NCBI RefSeq assembly: GCF_004522095.1
Contig: NZ_SPUI01000002.1
Span: 248,001 to 312,000, forward strand
Length of the DNA stretch: 64,000 bases
DNA from: Nocardioides sp. 503
GTDB taxonomy: Bacteria > Actinomycetota > Actinomycetes > Propionibacteriales > Nocardioidaceae
Direction of reading: 5' to 3'
The notes below the pieces were generated by a model. It was not told where the DNA came from. It saw only the letters and a list, made by a program, of their open reading frames with translations, and made no database searches. Positions 50,055 to 58,998 of the stretch are shown piece after piece. Each line of letters starts with the position of its first letter. Position 1 is the first letter of the stretch. The position numbers were made by a program, and so were the translations under genes.

Positions 50055-50950
50055 GCCGCTACTCCTTCTCGTTGGGTGTCTGCGGTGAGCTCGAGGAACA
50101 TCTCCTCGAGCCCGGCGCCGTCGGCGGCGCGGAGCTCGGTGAGGGCGACGCCGGCGGCGAGCGCGACCTTGCCGATGGTGGAGGCGTCCGCGTCGGTGCG
50201 CAGCGCCCCGTCGGCGTACGGCGAGCCGCTGAGCCCGGCGGCCTCCAGGGCCCGGACCAGCGCGGGGAGGTCGTCGCTGCGCACGACCGTGCCGGCCGAC
50301 TCGAGCAGCTCGGTCTTGGTGCCCTGGGCGACGATGCGGCCGTTGCCGATGACGACGATGTCGTCGGCGACGACCTCGATCTCGTGCAGCAGGTGCGAGG
50401 ACAGCAGCACGGTCCCGCCGCGGTTGGCGTAGCCGCGCAGCAGGTCGCGCATCCAGCGGATGCCGGCGGGGTCGAGGCCGTTGGCGGGCTCGTCGAGGAT
50501 CAGCACCTCCGGGTCGCCGATCAGCGCGGTGGCGATGCCGAGCCGCTGACGCATCCCGAGGGAGTAGTTGCGCACCCGGCGGCCCGCCTCCTTGTCGGTG
50601 AGGCTGACGACCTCGAGCATCTCGTCGACGCGGGACTTCGGCAGGCCCATCGTCTGCTGGGCGATGGCGAGGATCTCGCGGCCGGTGCGGCCGGCGTGCT
50701 GGGCCGACGCGTCGAGCAGGACGCCCACCTCGCGGCCCGGGTTGGGCAGGTCGGCGTAGCGCCGGCCGGCGATGAGGGCGGAGCCGGAGGTCGGCGGCGT
50801 GAGCCCGACCATGACCCGCATGGTGGTGGACTTGCCGGCGCCGTTGGGGCCGAGGAAGCCGGTGACCCGACCGGTCCGGGCCTCGAAGGTGACGTTGTCG
50901 ACGGCGGTGAAGCCGCCGTACTTCCTGGTCAGTGAGTCGATGGTGATCAT
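50051..50950 (-). CDS. ABC transporter ATP-binding protein
   Basis: Encodes 299 residues. Walker A GPNGAGKSTT, the signature NYSLGMRQR, Walker B VLILDEPANGLD and H-loop SSHLLHE are complete. The C-terminal 80 residues form the extra domain common to drug-export ATPases. Start ATG 50950 begins the family MITIDSLTRKYG; a longer reading to 51112 is not conserved. The two-gene operon points away from the RTX-like cluster, with 189 bases between; I see no clear -10 in that gap. Confidence 0.93.
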   Translation of the reverse strand: MITIDSLTRKYGGFTAVDNVTFEARTGRVTGFLGPNGAGKSTTMRVMVGLTPPTSGSALIAGRRYADLPNPGREVGVLLDASAQHAGRTGREILAIAQQTMGLPKSRVDEMLEVVSLTDKEAGRRVRNYSLGMRQRLGIATALIGDPEVLILDEPANGLDPAGIRWMRDLLRGYANRGGTVLLSSHLLHEIEVVADDIVVIGNGRIVAQGTKTELLESAGTVVRSDDLPALVRALEAAGLSGSPYADGALRTDADASTIGKVALAAGVALTELRAADGAGLEEMFLELTADTQREGVAA

Positions 50951-51139
50951 GTCGAGAAGCCTCGCGCCGAGGGCACCTCGCGCACATCGGGGAAGGCTCC
51001 CCCTCGCCCCCTGGTCCCGACCCCGAGGCCGTCTCGGGGTCGTCCCTGTCCAGACCACCCGACATGACAACCCGATCGGGGTCGAGACGCGTAGTCGTGG
51101 TGTGAAGCCCACCCACCGCCTCGTCCCTCGGGAGTCCTG

Positions 51140-52381
51140 ATGCGATCACCACGTCGTACGTCCGCCCTGACCGGCCTGTTGACGCTGAGCCTCTCCGGGC
51201 TCGCGCTCGTGGCCGCCGCCCCGACCGGGTCTGCGGCCGGTGCCGCGGCGCAGTGCCAGGGGCGACCGATCACGATCAAGGCCACCTCAAGCGACAGCAC
51301 GGTGCAGGGCACTGAGGGCCCGGATGTGATCGACGGTGCCGGATTCAGCGACCTGATGATCCTGGGCCTCGGCGGTGACGACGTGATCTGCTCGGGACGA
51401 GGGACCCCCCTGGCGATCCTCGCCGGCGACGGCGACGACCGGATCGAGATGAGGGTGATCAGCTTCGACCACACGGACGACAACACCGCCGACGGCGGTG
51501 AGGGCGACGATCAGCTGGTCTTCGTCGGTAACGGGGCCGGAGAAGCCAGGGGTGGCGAGGGCGACGACCGCATCGTGGACGCGGCCAGGTACCACAGCGG
51601 CATCACGGTTCTTCCCGGGCCCGGGGACGACACCGTCGTGGGGTCCAGATCGACCACGCTGGCTTTCGGGGGCATGGCGGGGGTGCGCATCTCGGTCACC
51701 GAGGGTGAAGCGGACGGTGAGGGGCACGACACGTTCAGCGACATCCGGGCCTTCGTCGGGACCGCAGGCCCAGACACCTTCTTGGGGTCGGGGAGCAGCG
51801 ACTCGTTCCTGGGCGACCCACGGTCTGTTGCCACCTCGCCCACCAGCACCTCCGACGTGGCATACGGCGGCGGCGGCCCCGACTTCCTGACGCTCGCCGG
51901 TCGCGCGAGAGGAGGCGAAGGCCGCGACCACCTGCTGGTGTACGGTCCGACCGCCGCGGCCTGGGGCGGGCCCGGTTCGGACAGCCTCAGGCTCACTGCC
52001 GTGAGCTGTACGGCCGCGTGCCGGCTGCGTGCGGACGGTGGCGCCGGGGTGGACCGACTGACCTTGTGGCTGGCTGGCAGGCAGGGCGTGCGGGTCAACC
52101 TCACCTCCGGGAGGGCGAGCATGGGGACTCGTGGCCGCGTCGCGTTGGCGGGCGTGGAGGACGTGAGCGGCACCAGTGATCGAGACGTGATCATCGGGAA
52201 CGCAGGGCCCAACCGGCTCTTCGGAGCCGGCGACGACGATGTCCTGGAGGGGCGAGGCGGCAGGGACGCGCTCACGGGTGGTCGGGGCCGAGACGTGCTT
52301 GTCGGAGGAAAGGGTCGTGACCACGCCGACGGTGGGAAGGACCGTGACCGGTGCCAGGCGGAGGTGCGTCGCTCATGCTGA
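51140..52381 (+). CDS. Secreted RTX-like calcium-binding-repeat protein, paralogue 1
   Basis: Encodes 413 residues. An Arg-rich N-terminus and membrane-crossing signal (about 1-35) is followed by AAQCQGRPITIKAT, GTEGPDVIDGAG-type GGxGxD repeats, a diverged middle region and C-terminal repeats (VLEGRGGRDALTGGRGRD) ending RRSC. The repeats resemble hemolysin-type calcium-binding nonapeptides. The paired N- and C-terminal cysteines could form a disulfide. No RTX toxin domain and no type I secretion genes are present. GGGAG lies before the ATG. The stop overlaps paralogue 2 by ATGCTGA. Confidence 0.83.
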   Translation: MRSPRRTSALTGLLTLSLSGLALVAAAPTGSAAGAAAQCQGRPITIKATSSDSTVQGTEGPDVIDGAGFSDLMILGLGGDDVICSGRGTPLAILAGDGDDRIEMRVISFDHTDDNTADGGEGDDQLVFVGNGAGEARGGEGDDRIVDAARYHSGITVLPGPGDDTVVGSRSTTLAFGGMAGVRISVTEGEADGEGHDTFSDIRAFVGTAGPDTFLGSGSSDSFLGDPRSVATSPTSTSDVAYGGGGPDFLTLAGRARGGEGRDHLLVYGPTAAAWGGPGSDSLRLTAVSCTAACRLRADGGAGVDRLTLWLAGRQGVRVNLTSGRASMGTRGRVALAGVEDVSGTSDRDVIIGNAGPNRLFGAGDDDVLEGRGGRDALTGGRGRDVLVGGKGRDHADGGKDRDRCQAEVRRSC

Positions 52382-53628
52382 GCCGATGCTCGGGCACGGG
52401 GCGACAGCTCGTCGTGCTTCTCGCCACGACCGGCGCGGGCCTCGCGCTCGCGGCCGCGGCTCCGACGGGGTCCGCGACGGCAGCCGCGGCGCAGTGCCAG
52501 GGGCTGGCGGTCACGATCGAAGCCACAGCTGACGACAGCACGGTGCGGGGGACCGAGGGCCCGGACGTGATCGACGGCGCCGGACGCAGTGACCTGACGA
52601 TCCTCGGTCTCGGCGGCGACGACGTGGTCTGCTCGGGACCGGAGAGCCCTATGGCGATCTACGGCGGTGACGGCGACGACCGGATCGAGATGAGGGTGTC
52701 CCCGGTGCAGCACGCGGCCGACAACGCGGCCGACGGCGGTGCCGGCAACGACGAGCTGGTCTTCGTCGGAGACGGGTACGGCGAGGGCCGCGGAGGCGGA
52801 GGCGACGACCGCTTCGTCGACTCGACCACCTCGTCCGGCTTCATCACGGTGACTCCGGGGGCCGGGGACGACTCCGTCGTGGGGAATCCCGACTCGACCC
52901 ATCTGGTCTTCGGGGGGACGACAGGCGTGCGCATCTCCGTCGGAGACGGCCGAGCGGAGGGCGAGGGGCACGACACGTTCAGTGGGATCCAAGCCTTCGT
53001 CGGGACCGTCGCCTCGGACACGTTCGTGGGGTCGGAGAGCAACGACACGTTCCTCGGCGGGCCATGGACCCGCAGCTTCGCGCCGAGCGGCGCCCCTGAC
53101 CTGGCGTACGGCGGCGGTGGCTACGACTCGCTGGAGCTCGTGGGTCGCGCGGAGGGAGGCGAGGGGTCCGACCGCCTGCGGGTGTACGGCCCGACCGCCG
53201 CGGCTTGGGGAGGACCCGGCAACGACAGCCTCAGACTCTTTCCGGGGAGCAGCTGCACGGCCGCGTGCCGTCTCCGCGCGGACGGTGGTGCGGGTGTGGA
53301 CCGCATGACCCTGCGGCCGGGGGGCCGCCAGAGCGTACGGGTCGACCTCACCTCCGGGCGGGCCAGCATGGGGGCTCGGGGCCGTGTCGCGCTGGCGGGC
53401 GTGGAGGACCTGATCGGCACCAAGTATCGCGACGTCCTCGTCGGCAACGCGCGACCCAACTCCTTCCACGGCGACCACGGCGACGACGTCCTACAGGGGC
53501 GAGGCGGCGCGGACGCGCTCACCGGTGGTCGCGGTCGGGACCTGCTGGTCGGCGGCCGGGGCCGCGATCACGCCTACGGCGGCGCCGGCCGCGACCGGTG
53601 CCGGACGGAGGTGAGCGAGGGATGCTGA
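52375..53628 (+). CDS. Secreted RTX-like calcium-binding-repeat protein, paralogue 2
   Basis: Encodes 417 residues with the same layout as paralogue 1: N-terminal signal, AAQCQGLAVTIEAT, GTEGPDVIDGAG, GGDGDDRIE and C-terminal GGRGRDLLVGGRGRD repeats ending VSEGC. Whole blocks align with paralogue 1 (GGPGNDSLRL, TSGRASMGARGRVALAGVED). ATG 52375 has GGAGGT (52360-52365) upstream and overlaps the paralogue 1 stop by seven bases. The same seven-base overlap joins it to paralogue 3. Confidence 0.83.
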   Translation: MLSRCSGTGRQLVVLLATTGAGLALAAAAPTGSATAAAAQCQGLAVTIEATADDSTVRGTEGPDVIDGAGRSDLTILGLGGDDVVCSGPESPMAIYGGDGDDRIEMRVSPVQHAADNAADGGAGNDELVFVGDGYGEGRGGGGDDRFVDSTTSSGFITVTPGAGDDSVVGNPDSTHLVFGGTTGVRISVGDGRAEGEGHDTFSGIQAFVGTVASDTFVGSESNDTFLGGPWTRSFAPSGAPDLAYGGGGYDSLELVGRAEGGEGSDRLRVYGPTAAAWGGPGNDSLRLFPGSSCTAACRLRADGGAGVDRMTLRPGGRQSVRVDLTSGRASMGARGRVALAGVEDLIGTKYRDVLVGNARPNSFHGDHGDDVLQGRGGADALTGGRGRDLLVGGRGRDHAYGGAGRDRCRTEVSEGC

Positions 53629-54854
53629 ACGTCGGGAGGCGCCGTAGAGGCGTGGTGTCCGCGGCCGTCGGGTTGCTGGCCATGGGCGCAGTTGCCGCGG
53701 GCGTGGGTGCGGCCGCAACCGCGCCCGCCGGTGCGGCAGTTCGTCTCTGCCAGGGCGAGGTGGTCACCATCCGAGCCGCCGCGAGCAACAGCACGGTCCT
53801 CGGGACGGACGGTCCGGACGTCATCGACGGCATGGGCCACTTCGCCCTGAGGATCCAGGGCCTCGGCGGGGACGACGTCATCTGCTCCGGAGACGGGACC
53901 TACGTCGTCATCGGCGGCGGTGACGGCGACGACCGCATCGAGGCGGGCGGTCCTGGCGGCTACGCAGTGGCCCTGGGTGCCGCCGGTGACGACCAGCTGG
54001 TCTTCGTCGGAGACCGCGGCGGGTCCGGCGGCGGGGGCGGGGGCGACGACCGGATCGTCGACGCGACCACGGGGAAGGGGTCCGGCGACGTCGTCCGGGT
54101 GCGCCCCGGGGGTGGGGACGACACCGTCGTCGGCCGACGCGGCTCCACCGAGCTGGTCTTCCGAGGCGCCACGGGGGTTCGCATCTCGGTGGCGGAGGGT
54201 ACGGCGGACGGAGAGGGGCACGACACGTTCAGCGGCATCGAGCGCTACGTCGGGACGCAGTCCTCCGACACGTTCCTCGGCTCGAGCGGCCGGGACGCGT
54301 TCGTGGGCGGCACCCGTTCCTCCGCAGGTGCCGTCGGGGGCGCCCCGGACGTGGCCTACGGCGCCGACGGCGCGGACACCTTGACCCTGACGGGTCGTGC
54401 CGAGGGGGGCGAGGGGGGCGACCGCGTGCAGGTCCACGGTCGACGGTCGGTGGCGATCGGCGGTCCCGGTGACGACGAGCTGTACGTCGAGGCGGGCCGC
54501 ACCTGTACGTCTCCGGCGGCGTGCGACGTCCGTGTCGACGCAGGAGCAGGGCAGGACGGGATCACGCTGCGTCCCCGCGATCGACGGGGAGTGCGGGTGG
54601 ACCTGAACCTCGGTCGGGCGCGGCTGCGAGGTGGCCGAGTCTCGTTCGTCGGGGTGGAGAAGGTCTACGGCACTCCTTACCGGGACGTGCTGATCGGCGA
54701 CGACCGCCGCAACACGCTCGTCGGTGAGGGCGGTGGCGATCTGATGAGGGGTCGCGGGTCGCGTGACGTGCTCGTCGGCCGGCACGGTCAGGACCGGGCC
54801 GAGGGCGGCGCCGGCCGCGACCGGTGCGAGGCCGAGGTCCGTCGCTCCTGCTGA
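53622..54854 (+). CDS. Secreted RTX-like calcium-binding-repeat protein, paralogue 3
   Basis: Encodes 410 residues. It is more diverged: signal MLNVGRRRRGVVSAAVGLL, then VRLCQGEVVTIRAA, LGTDGPDVIDGMG, GGGDGDDRIE and a C-terminus of GRHGQDRAEGGAGRDRC ending RRSC. The middle keeps the GHDTFSGIERYVGT and DTFLGSSGRD landmarks of the other two. The repeat spacing suggests calcium-dependent folding outside the cell. Function unknown; adhesin or surface layer are possible. The IR at 54861-54894 follows. Confidence 0.82.
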   Translation: MLNVGRRRRGVVSAAVGLLAMGAVAAGVGAAATAPAGAAVRLCQGEVVTIRAAASNSTVLGTDGPDVIDGMGHFALRIQGLGGDDVICSGDGTYVVIGGGDGDDRIEAGGPGGYAVALGAAGDDQLVFVGDRGGSGGGGGGDDRIVDATTGKGSGDVVRVRPGGGDDTVVGRRGSTELVFRGATGVRISVAEGTADGEGHDTFSGIERYVGTQSSDTFLGSSGRDAFVGGTRSSAGAVGGAPDVAYGADGADTLTLTGRAEGGEGGDRVQVHGRRSVAIGGPGDDELYVEAGRTCTSPAACDVRVDAGAGQDGITLRPRDRRGVRVDLNLGRARLRGGRVSFVGVEKVYGTPYRDVLIGDDRRNTLVGEGGGDLMRGRGSRDVLVGRHGQDRAEGGAGRDRCEAEVRRSC

Positions 54855-54860
54855 GCGGGA

Positions 54861-54894
54861 ATGCCGGGTCGGCGTCCGCGCGTTGACCCGGCAT
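54861..54894. repeat. Inverted repeat spanning the dsbA-like start
   Basis: ATGCCGGGTC (54861-54870) and GACCCGGCAT (54885-54894) are a perfect 10-base inverted repeat with a 14-base loop. The right arm covers the start codon at 54893. It may terminate the RTX-like operon or limit initiation of the next gene; no T-run follows. Confidence 0.6.
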
Positions 54895-55612
54895 GCGCAT
54901 CGAGATCTGGTCCGACGTCGTCTGTCCCTGGTGCTACGTCGGCAAGCGCCGGCTGGAGTCGGCGCTCGGCGACTTCGAGCACGCCGACGAGGTCGAGGTC
55001 GTCTACCGCTCCTTCGAGCTGGACCCGACGGCGCCGCACCACGGCACCGAGCTGACGCTGCCGAGCATCGCGCGCAAGTACGGGCGCAGCGTGGAGGAGA
55101 TGCGGCCGATGATGTCCGGACTGATGGACACCGCCGCGCAGGAGGGGCTCGAGCTGCGGCTCTTCGATACCGTCCACACCAACACGATCGACGCGCACCG
55201 CCTGCTCCACCTCGCGCTCGCGACCGGCGGCCCCGCGCTGCAGCGCGACCTCAAGGAGAGCCTGCTGGCGGCGTACTTCACGCGTGCGGAGGACGTCGGC
55301 GACCACGCCGTCCTGCGCGCGGCGGCCACCGAGGCCGGTCTCGACGCCGAGCGGGTCGACGCGGTCCTCGCCTCCGAGGAGTACGCCGACGCGGTCGCCG
55401 CCGACATCGCCCAGGCGCGTGCCTACGGCGCCACCGGCGTGCCGTTCTTCGTCGTGGACCAGCGCTACGGCATCTCCGGCGCCCAGCCGGCCGAGGCGTT
55501 CACCGAGGTGCTCGAGCGGGCCTGGGCCGACACCCACCCGGCGATCGAGGTCGTGGCCGGGGCGGCAGGCGCCGACGGCGCCGTGTGCGGCCCCGACGGC
55601 TGCGCGATCTAG
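54893..55612 (+). CDS. DsbA/FrnE-family thioredoxin-fold protein
   Basis: Encodes 239 residues with no signal peptide, so cytoplasmic. The CPWC redox motif is at 11-14 (VVCPWCYVGKRRLE), and GVPFFVVDQRYGISGAQ is the cis-Pro region of the FrnE type. FrnE-like proteins act as thiol-disulfide oxidoreductases or isomerases. The C-terminal CGPDGC adds a second cysteine pair. Its start codon lies in an inverted repeat. It is separated from efeU by 54 bases that carry an iron box. Confidence 0.88.
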   Translation: MRIEIWSDVVCPWCYVGKRRLESALGDFEHADEVEVVYRSFELDPTAPHHGTELTLPSIARKYGRSVEEMRPMMSGLMDTAAQEGLELRLFDTVHTNTIDAHRLLHLALATGGPALQRDLKESLLAAYFTRAEDVGDHAVLRAAATEAGLDAERVDAVLASEEYADAVAADIAQARAYGATGVPFFVVDQRYGISGAQPAEAFTEVLERAWADTHPAIEVVAGAAGADGAVCGPDGCAI

Positions 55613-55622
55613 GACACGTCAC

Positions 55623-55641
55623 CAAGGTTAGGCAGGCCTAA
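55623..55641 (+). promoter_or_regulatory. IdeR/DtxR-type iron box of efeUOB
   Basis: The 19 bases match the recalled IdeR consensus TTAGGTTAGSCTAACCTAA at 14 positions. It lies just upstream of the TAGGCT -10 box (55653-55658) of efeU, a position that would block transcription when the repressor holds iron. Confidence 0.65.
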
Positions 55642-55666
55642 GCGTGGGCGCGTAGGCTGTCGCCTT

Positions 55667-56545
55667 GTGCTGGGCAACTACCTGATCGGTCTCCGCGAGG
55701 GGCTCGAGGCCGCGCTCGTCGTGAGCATCCTCGTCGCCTACCTGGTGAAGACCGACCGACGCCACCTGCTGCCGCGGATCTGGCTCGGCGTCGCCGCCGC
55801 GGTGCTGCTCAGCCTCGCCATCACCCTCGGCCTCGGCCTGCAGTCGCGCAAGTTCACCTTCGAGACCCAGGAGCTGATCGGGGGCTCGCTCTCGCTCGTC
55901 GCGGTCGTCTTCGTCACCTGGATGATCTTCTGGATGGCCGGGGCCGCGCGCACCATCGGCAGCGAGCTGCGAGGACGCATCGACGTCGCCGCCGAGGGCC
56001 GCGCCTGGTCGCTCGTGGTCGTGGCGTTCCTCGCGGTCGGGCGCGAGGGCCTCGAGACCGCGCTCATCCTGTGGACCAACACCCAGGCCGCGATCGGTCG
56101 CGACCTGGCGCCGACCGCCCAGCAGACCGCCGAGCCGCTGCTGGCGGCGCTGGCCGGCATCCTCACCGCCGTCCTGCTCGGCTACCTCATCTACCGCGGC
56201 GCCATCACGATCAACCTCTCGCGCTTCTTCACCTGGACCGGCGCGTTCCTGATCGTGGTCGCCGCCGGTGTGCTCGCCTACGGCGTCCACGACCTGCAGG
56301 AGGCGGCGTTCCTGCCCGGGCTCAACACCCTGGCCTTCGACGTCAGCCACGCGATCCCGCCCGGCTCCTGGTACGGCACCCTGCTCAAGGGCATCTTCAA
56401 CTTCTCACCCGCCACGACCGTGCTCGAGGCGATGGCGTGGGTCGCCTACGTCGTCCCCGTCTCCTACCTCTTCTTCCGTACGACGGGGCCGCGTTCGGCT
56501 GCCCCGTCCCGCCCCGTCCCTGTCCCCGAAGGAAGTAACCCGTGA
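55667..56545 (+). CDS. efeU: Iron permease EfeU (FTR1 family)
   Basis: Encodes 292 residues with about seven hydrophobic helices. The iron-binding REGLE motifs are visible twice (LREGLEAAL near residue 9 and GREGLETAL near residue 125). It imports ferric iron as the membrane channel of EfeUOB. GTG 55667 lies 8 bases after TAGGCT and is the first codon of the conserved LGNYLIGLREGLE segment. It overlaps efeO by GTGA. Confidence 0.95.
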   Translation: MLGNYLIGLREGLEAALVVSILVAYLVKTDRRHLLPRIWLGVAAAVLLSLAITLGLGLQSRKFTFETQELIGGSLSLVAVVFVTWMIFWMAGAARTIGSELRGRIDVAAEGRAWSLVVVAFLAVGREGLETALILWTNTQAAIGRDLAPTAQQTAEPLLAALAGILTAVLLGYLIYRGAITINLSRFFTWTGAFLIVVAAGVLAYGVHDLQEAAFLPGLNTLAFDVSHAIPPGSWYGTLLKGIFNFSPATTVLEAMAWVAYVVPVSYLFFRTTGPRSAAPSRPVPVPEGSNP

Positions 56546-57726
56546 AGCGTCTCTCCTGGATCGCCGCCGGCCTGCTGATCGCCGCGCCCGTCCTCGCGTC
56601 CTGCGGCACCGAGAGCACCGAACCCTCCGGCGGTGGGGGCGACGGCGCCGGCGACGCGCGGGCGCTGACGGTCGACTCCTCCGACGACGCCTGCAAGGTC
56701 TCCGCCACCGAGGCGCCGGCCGGCACCGTCACCTTCTACGTCACCAACAGCGGCTCGCAGGTCACCGAGTTCTACCTGCTCGCCGAGGACGGCCTGCGCA
56801 TCGTCGCCGAGGTCGAGAACATCGGCCCCTCGATCAGCCGCCCGCTGACCGCCGACGTGCCGGCCGGGAAGTACATCACCGCCTGCAAGCCCGGCATGAC
56901 CGGCGACGGCATCCGCTCCGACTTCACCGTCACCGAGTCCGACGAGGACGTCAAGGTCAGCGAGGACGAGGAGACCCTCGTCAACGAGGCCCAGACCAAC
57001 TACGCCGCCTACGTGCAGGACCAGTCCGACCAGCTGCTGGTCAAGACCCGCCAGTTCGTCGACCTCTACAAGGCCGGCGACAAGGACGACGAGGCGCGCG
57101 CGCTCTACGCCGACGCCCGCACCCACTGGGAGCGCATCGAGACCGTCGCTGAGTCCTTCGGCGACCTCGACCCGATGATGGACGCCCGCGAGGCCGACCT
57201 CGAGCCCGGCCAGAAGTGGACCGGCTGGCACCTCCTCGAGAAGGACCTGTGGCCGGCACGCGCGGAGAAGTATGCCGAGCTGAGCCCGAAGGACCGCACC
57301 TTCTACGCCGACGACCTGCTGAAGAACACCGAGACCCTCGACAGCCGGATCCAGGACCTGACCTTCACCGTCGACCAGATCGCCAACGGCTCGCGCGGCC
57401 TGCTCGAGGAGGTCGCCACGGGCAAGGTCACCGGCGAGGAGGAGTACTGGTCCCGGACCGACCTGTGGGACTTCCAGGCCAACGTCGACGGCGCCAAGGT
57501 CGGCTTCGACGGCGTGAAGCCGCTGCTCGAGGAGAAGGACCCCGAGCTGGCCACCGAGCTCGAGACCCGCTTCGACGAGCTGCAGGTGCTGCTGGACGCC
57601 CAGCGCACCGACGACGGCTTCCGCTACTACGACGAGCTGTCGCCCGACGACATCAAGGGGCTCTCCGACGCGGTCAACGCGCTCTCCGAGCCGCTGTCGC
57701 GCCTGACGGCCGCGGTCCTGTCCTGA
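56542..57726 (+). CDS. efeO: Iron uptake lipoprotein EfeO (M75 family)
   Basis: Encodes 394 residues. The lipobox PVLASC (about 16-21) gives a lipid anchor. A cupredoxin-like domain (about 40-135) precedes the M75 peptidase-like domain with HWERIE (about 194-199), the HxxE metal pair. EfeO binds iron outside the membrane and passes it to EfeU. The start GTG overlaps the efeU stop; efeB follows after 2 bases. Confidence 0.95.
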   Translation: MKRLSWIAAGLLIAAPVLASCGTESTEPSGGGGDGAGDARALTVDSSDDACKVSATEAPAGTVTFYVTNSGSQVTEFYLLAEDGLRIVAEVENIGPSISRPLTADVPAGKYITACKPGMTGDGIRSDFTVTESDEDVKVSEDEETLVNEAQTNYAAYVQDQSDQLLVKTRQFVDLYKAGDKDDEARALYADARTHWERIETVAESFGDLDPMMDAREADLEPGQKWTGWHLLEKDLWPARAEKYAELSPKDRTFYADDLLKNTETLDSRIQDLTFTVDQIANGSRGLLEEVATGKVTGEEEYWSRTDLWDFQANVDGAKVGFDGVKPLLEEKDPELATELETRFDELQVLLDAQRTDDGFRYYDELSPDDIKGLSDAVNALSEPLSRLTAAVLS

Positions 57727-57728
57727 CC

Positions 57729-58997
57729 ATGGCACCCAGGGTCTCCCGACGCGGGCTCCTCGGCGGTGGCGTGGCCGCCGCCGGGGTGGCCGGCGCCTTC
57801 GCGACCGGCCGCGCGACGGCCGACGAGCCGGCGGCGATGCAGCCCGCGGCGGCCGGCGCGGCGTCGTACGCCTTCCGGGGCGAGCACCAGGCCGGCATCG
57901 TCACGCCGGCCCAGGACCGCCTCCACTTCGCGGCGCTCGACGTCGTCACCGACTCGCGCGAGGAGCTCGTCGAGCTGCTCCAGGCCTGGACGGTCGCCGC
58001 GGAGCGGATGACCAAGGGCCAGGCCGCCGGCGAGATCGGACCGGTCGAGGGCTCCCTCGACCTCCCGCCCGACGACACCGGCGAGGCGATCGGCCTGCCC
58101 GCCAGCGGGCTCACGATCACCTTCGGCTTCGGGCCCGGGCTCTTCCGCGACGCCGAGGGGCGCGACCGCTTCGGGCTCGCCGACCGGCAGCCCGAGGCGC
58201 TGCAGACGCTGCCGCACTTCCCGGCCGACAACCTGGACCCCGCCCGCTCCTACGGCGACCTGTGCATCCAGGCCTGCGCCGACGACCCGCAGGTCGCCGT
58301 CCACGCCGTGCGCAACCTGATCCGGATCGGCTTCGGCACGGTCGCGGTCCGCTGGTCGCAGCTCGGCTTCGGCCGGACGTCGTCCACGTCGACGACGCAG
58401 GACACCGCCCGCAACCTCTTCGGCTTCAAGGACGGCACCGCCAACGTCAAGGCCGAGGAGGACGCCGCTCTCGAGGACCACGTGTGGGTGGGGCCGGACG
58501 ACGACACCGCCGGAGCCTGGCTCGCGGGCGGCTCCTACCTGGTCGCCCGCCGCATCAACATGACGATCGAGGTCTGGGACCGTCAGCCGCTCGGCGACCA
58601 GGAGAAGTTCGTCGGCCGCACCAAGGGCACCGGCGCGCCGCTGTCCGGCGGCGAGGAGTTCACCCCGCCCGACTTCGCCATGCCGGGTCGCGGGGGCCCG
58701 ATCATCCCGGCCGACGCGCACGTGCGGGTCGTCCACCCCGACCAGCACGGCGGCGCCCGGATGCTGCGCCGCGGCTACAACTTCGTCGACGGCAGCGACC
58801 CGCTCGGCGGGCTCAACGCCGGGCTGTTCTTCGTCGCCTACGTCCGCGACCCGCGCACCGGCTTCATCCCGATCCAGAACGCCATGGCCAAGAGCGACGC
58901 GCTCATGGAGTACCTCAAGGTCACGGGGTCGGCCCTGTTCGCCGTGCCGCCCGGAGCCAAGCCGGGGGAGTACGTCGGGCAGTCGCTGTTCGCCTAG
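57729..58997 (+). CDS. efeB: Deferrochelatase/peroxidase EfeB (Dyp-type)
   Basis: Encodes 422 residues. A twin-arginine signal SRRGLLGGG at 6-14 sends the folded heme protein out by Tat. The Dyp-type motif GFKDGTAN (about 231-238) and a later conserved His and Arg (RRGYNFVDG) complete the heme site. It oxidises ferrous iron or removes iron from heme to feed EfeO/EfeU. It ends 1 base before the convergent DinB gene. Confidence 0.95.
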   Translation: MAPRVSRRGLLGGGVAAAGVAGAFATGRATADEPAAMQPAAAGAASYAFRGEHQAGIVTPAQDRLHFAALDVVTDSREELVELLQAWTVAAERMTKGQAAGEIGPVEGSLDLPPDDTGEAIGLPASGLTITFGFGPGLFRDAEGRDRFGLADRQPEALQTLPHFPADNLDPARSYGDLCIQACADDPQVAVHAVRNLIRIGFGTVAVRWSQLGFGRTSSTSTTQDTARNLFGFKDGTANVKAEEDAALEDHVWVGPDDDTAGAWLAGGSYLVARRINMTIEVWDRQPLGDQEKFVGRTKGTGAPLSGGEEFTPPDFAMPGRGGPIIPADAHVRVVHPDQHGGARMLRRGYNFVDGSDPLGGLNAGLFFVAYVRDPRTGFIPIQNAMAKSDALMEYLKVTGSALFAVPPGAKPGEYVGQSLFA

Positions 58998-58998
58998 G

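Noticed and set aside
51140-54854. RTX toxin with type I secretion, or a CRISPR-like tandem repeat
   Set aside because: Repeats are protein-coding GGxGxD units without constant DNA repeats and spacers; each protein has a Sec-type signal, and no HlyB/HlyD genes are nearby. The adjacent ABC pair is an ABC-2 exporter reading away.
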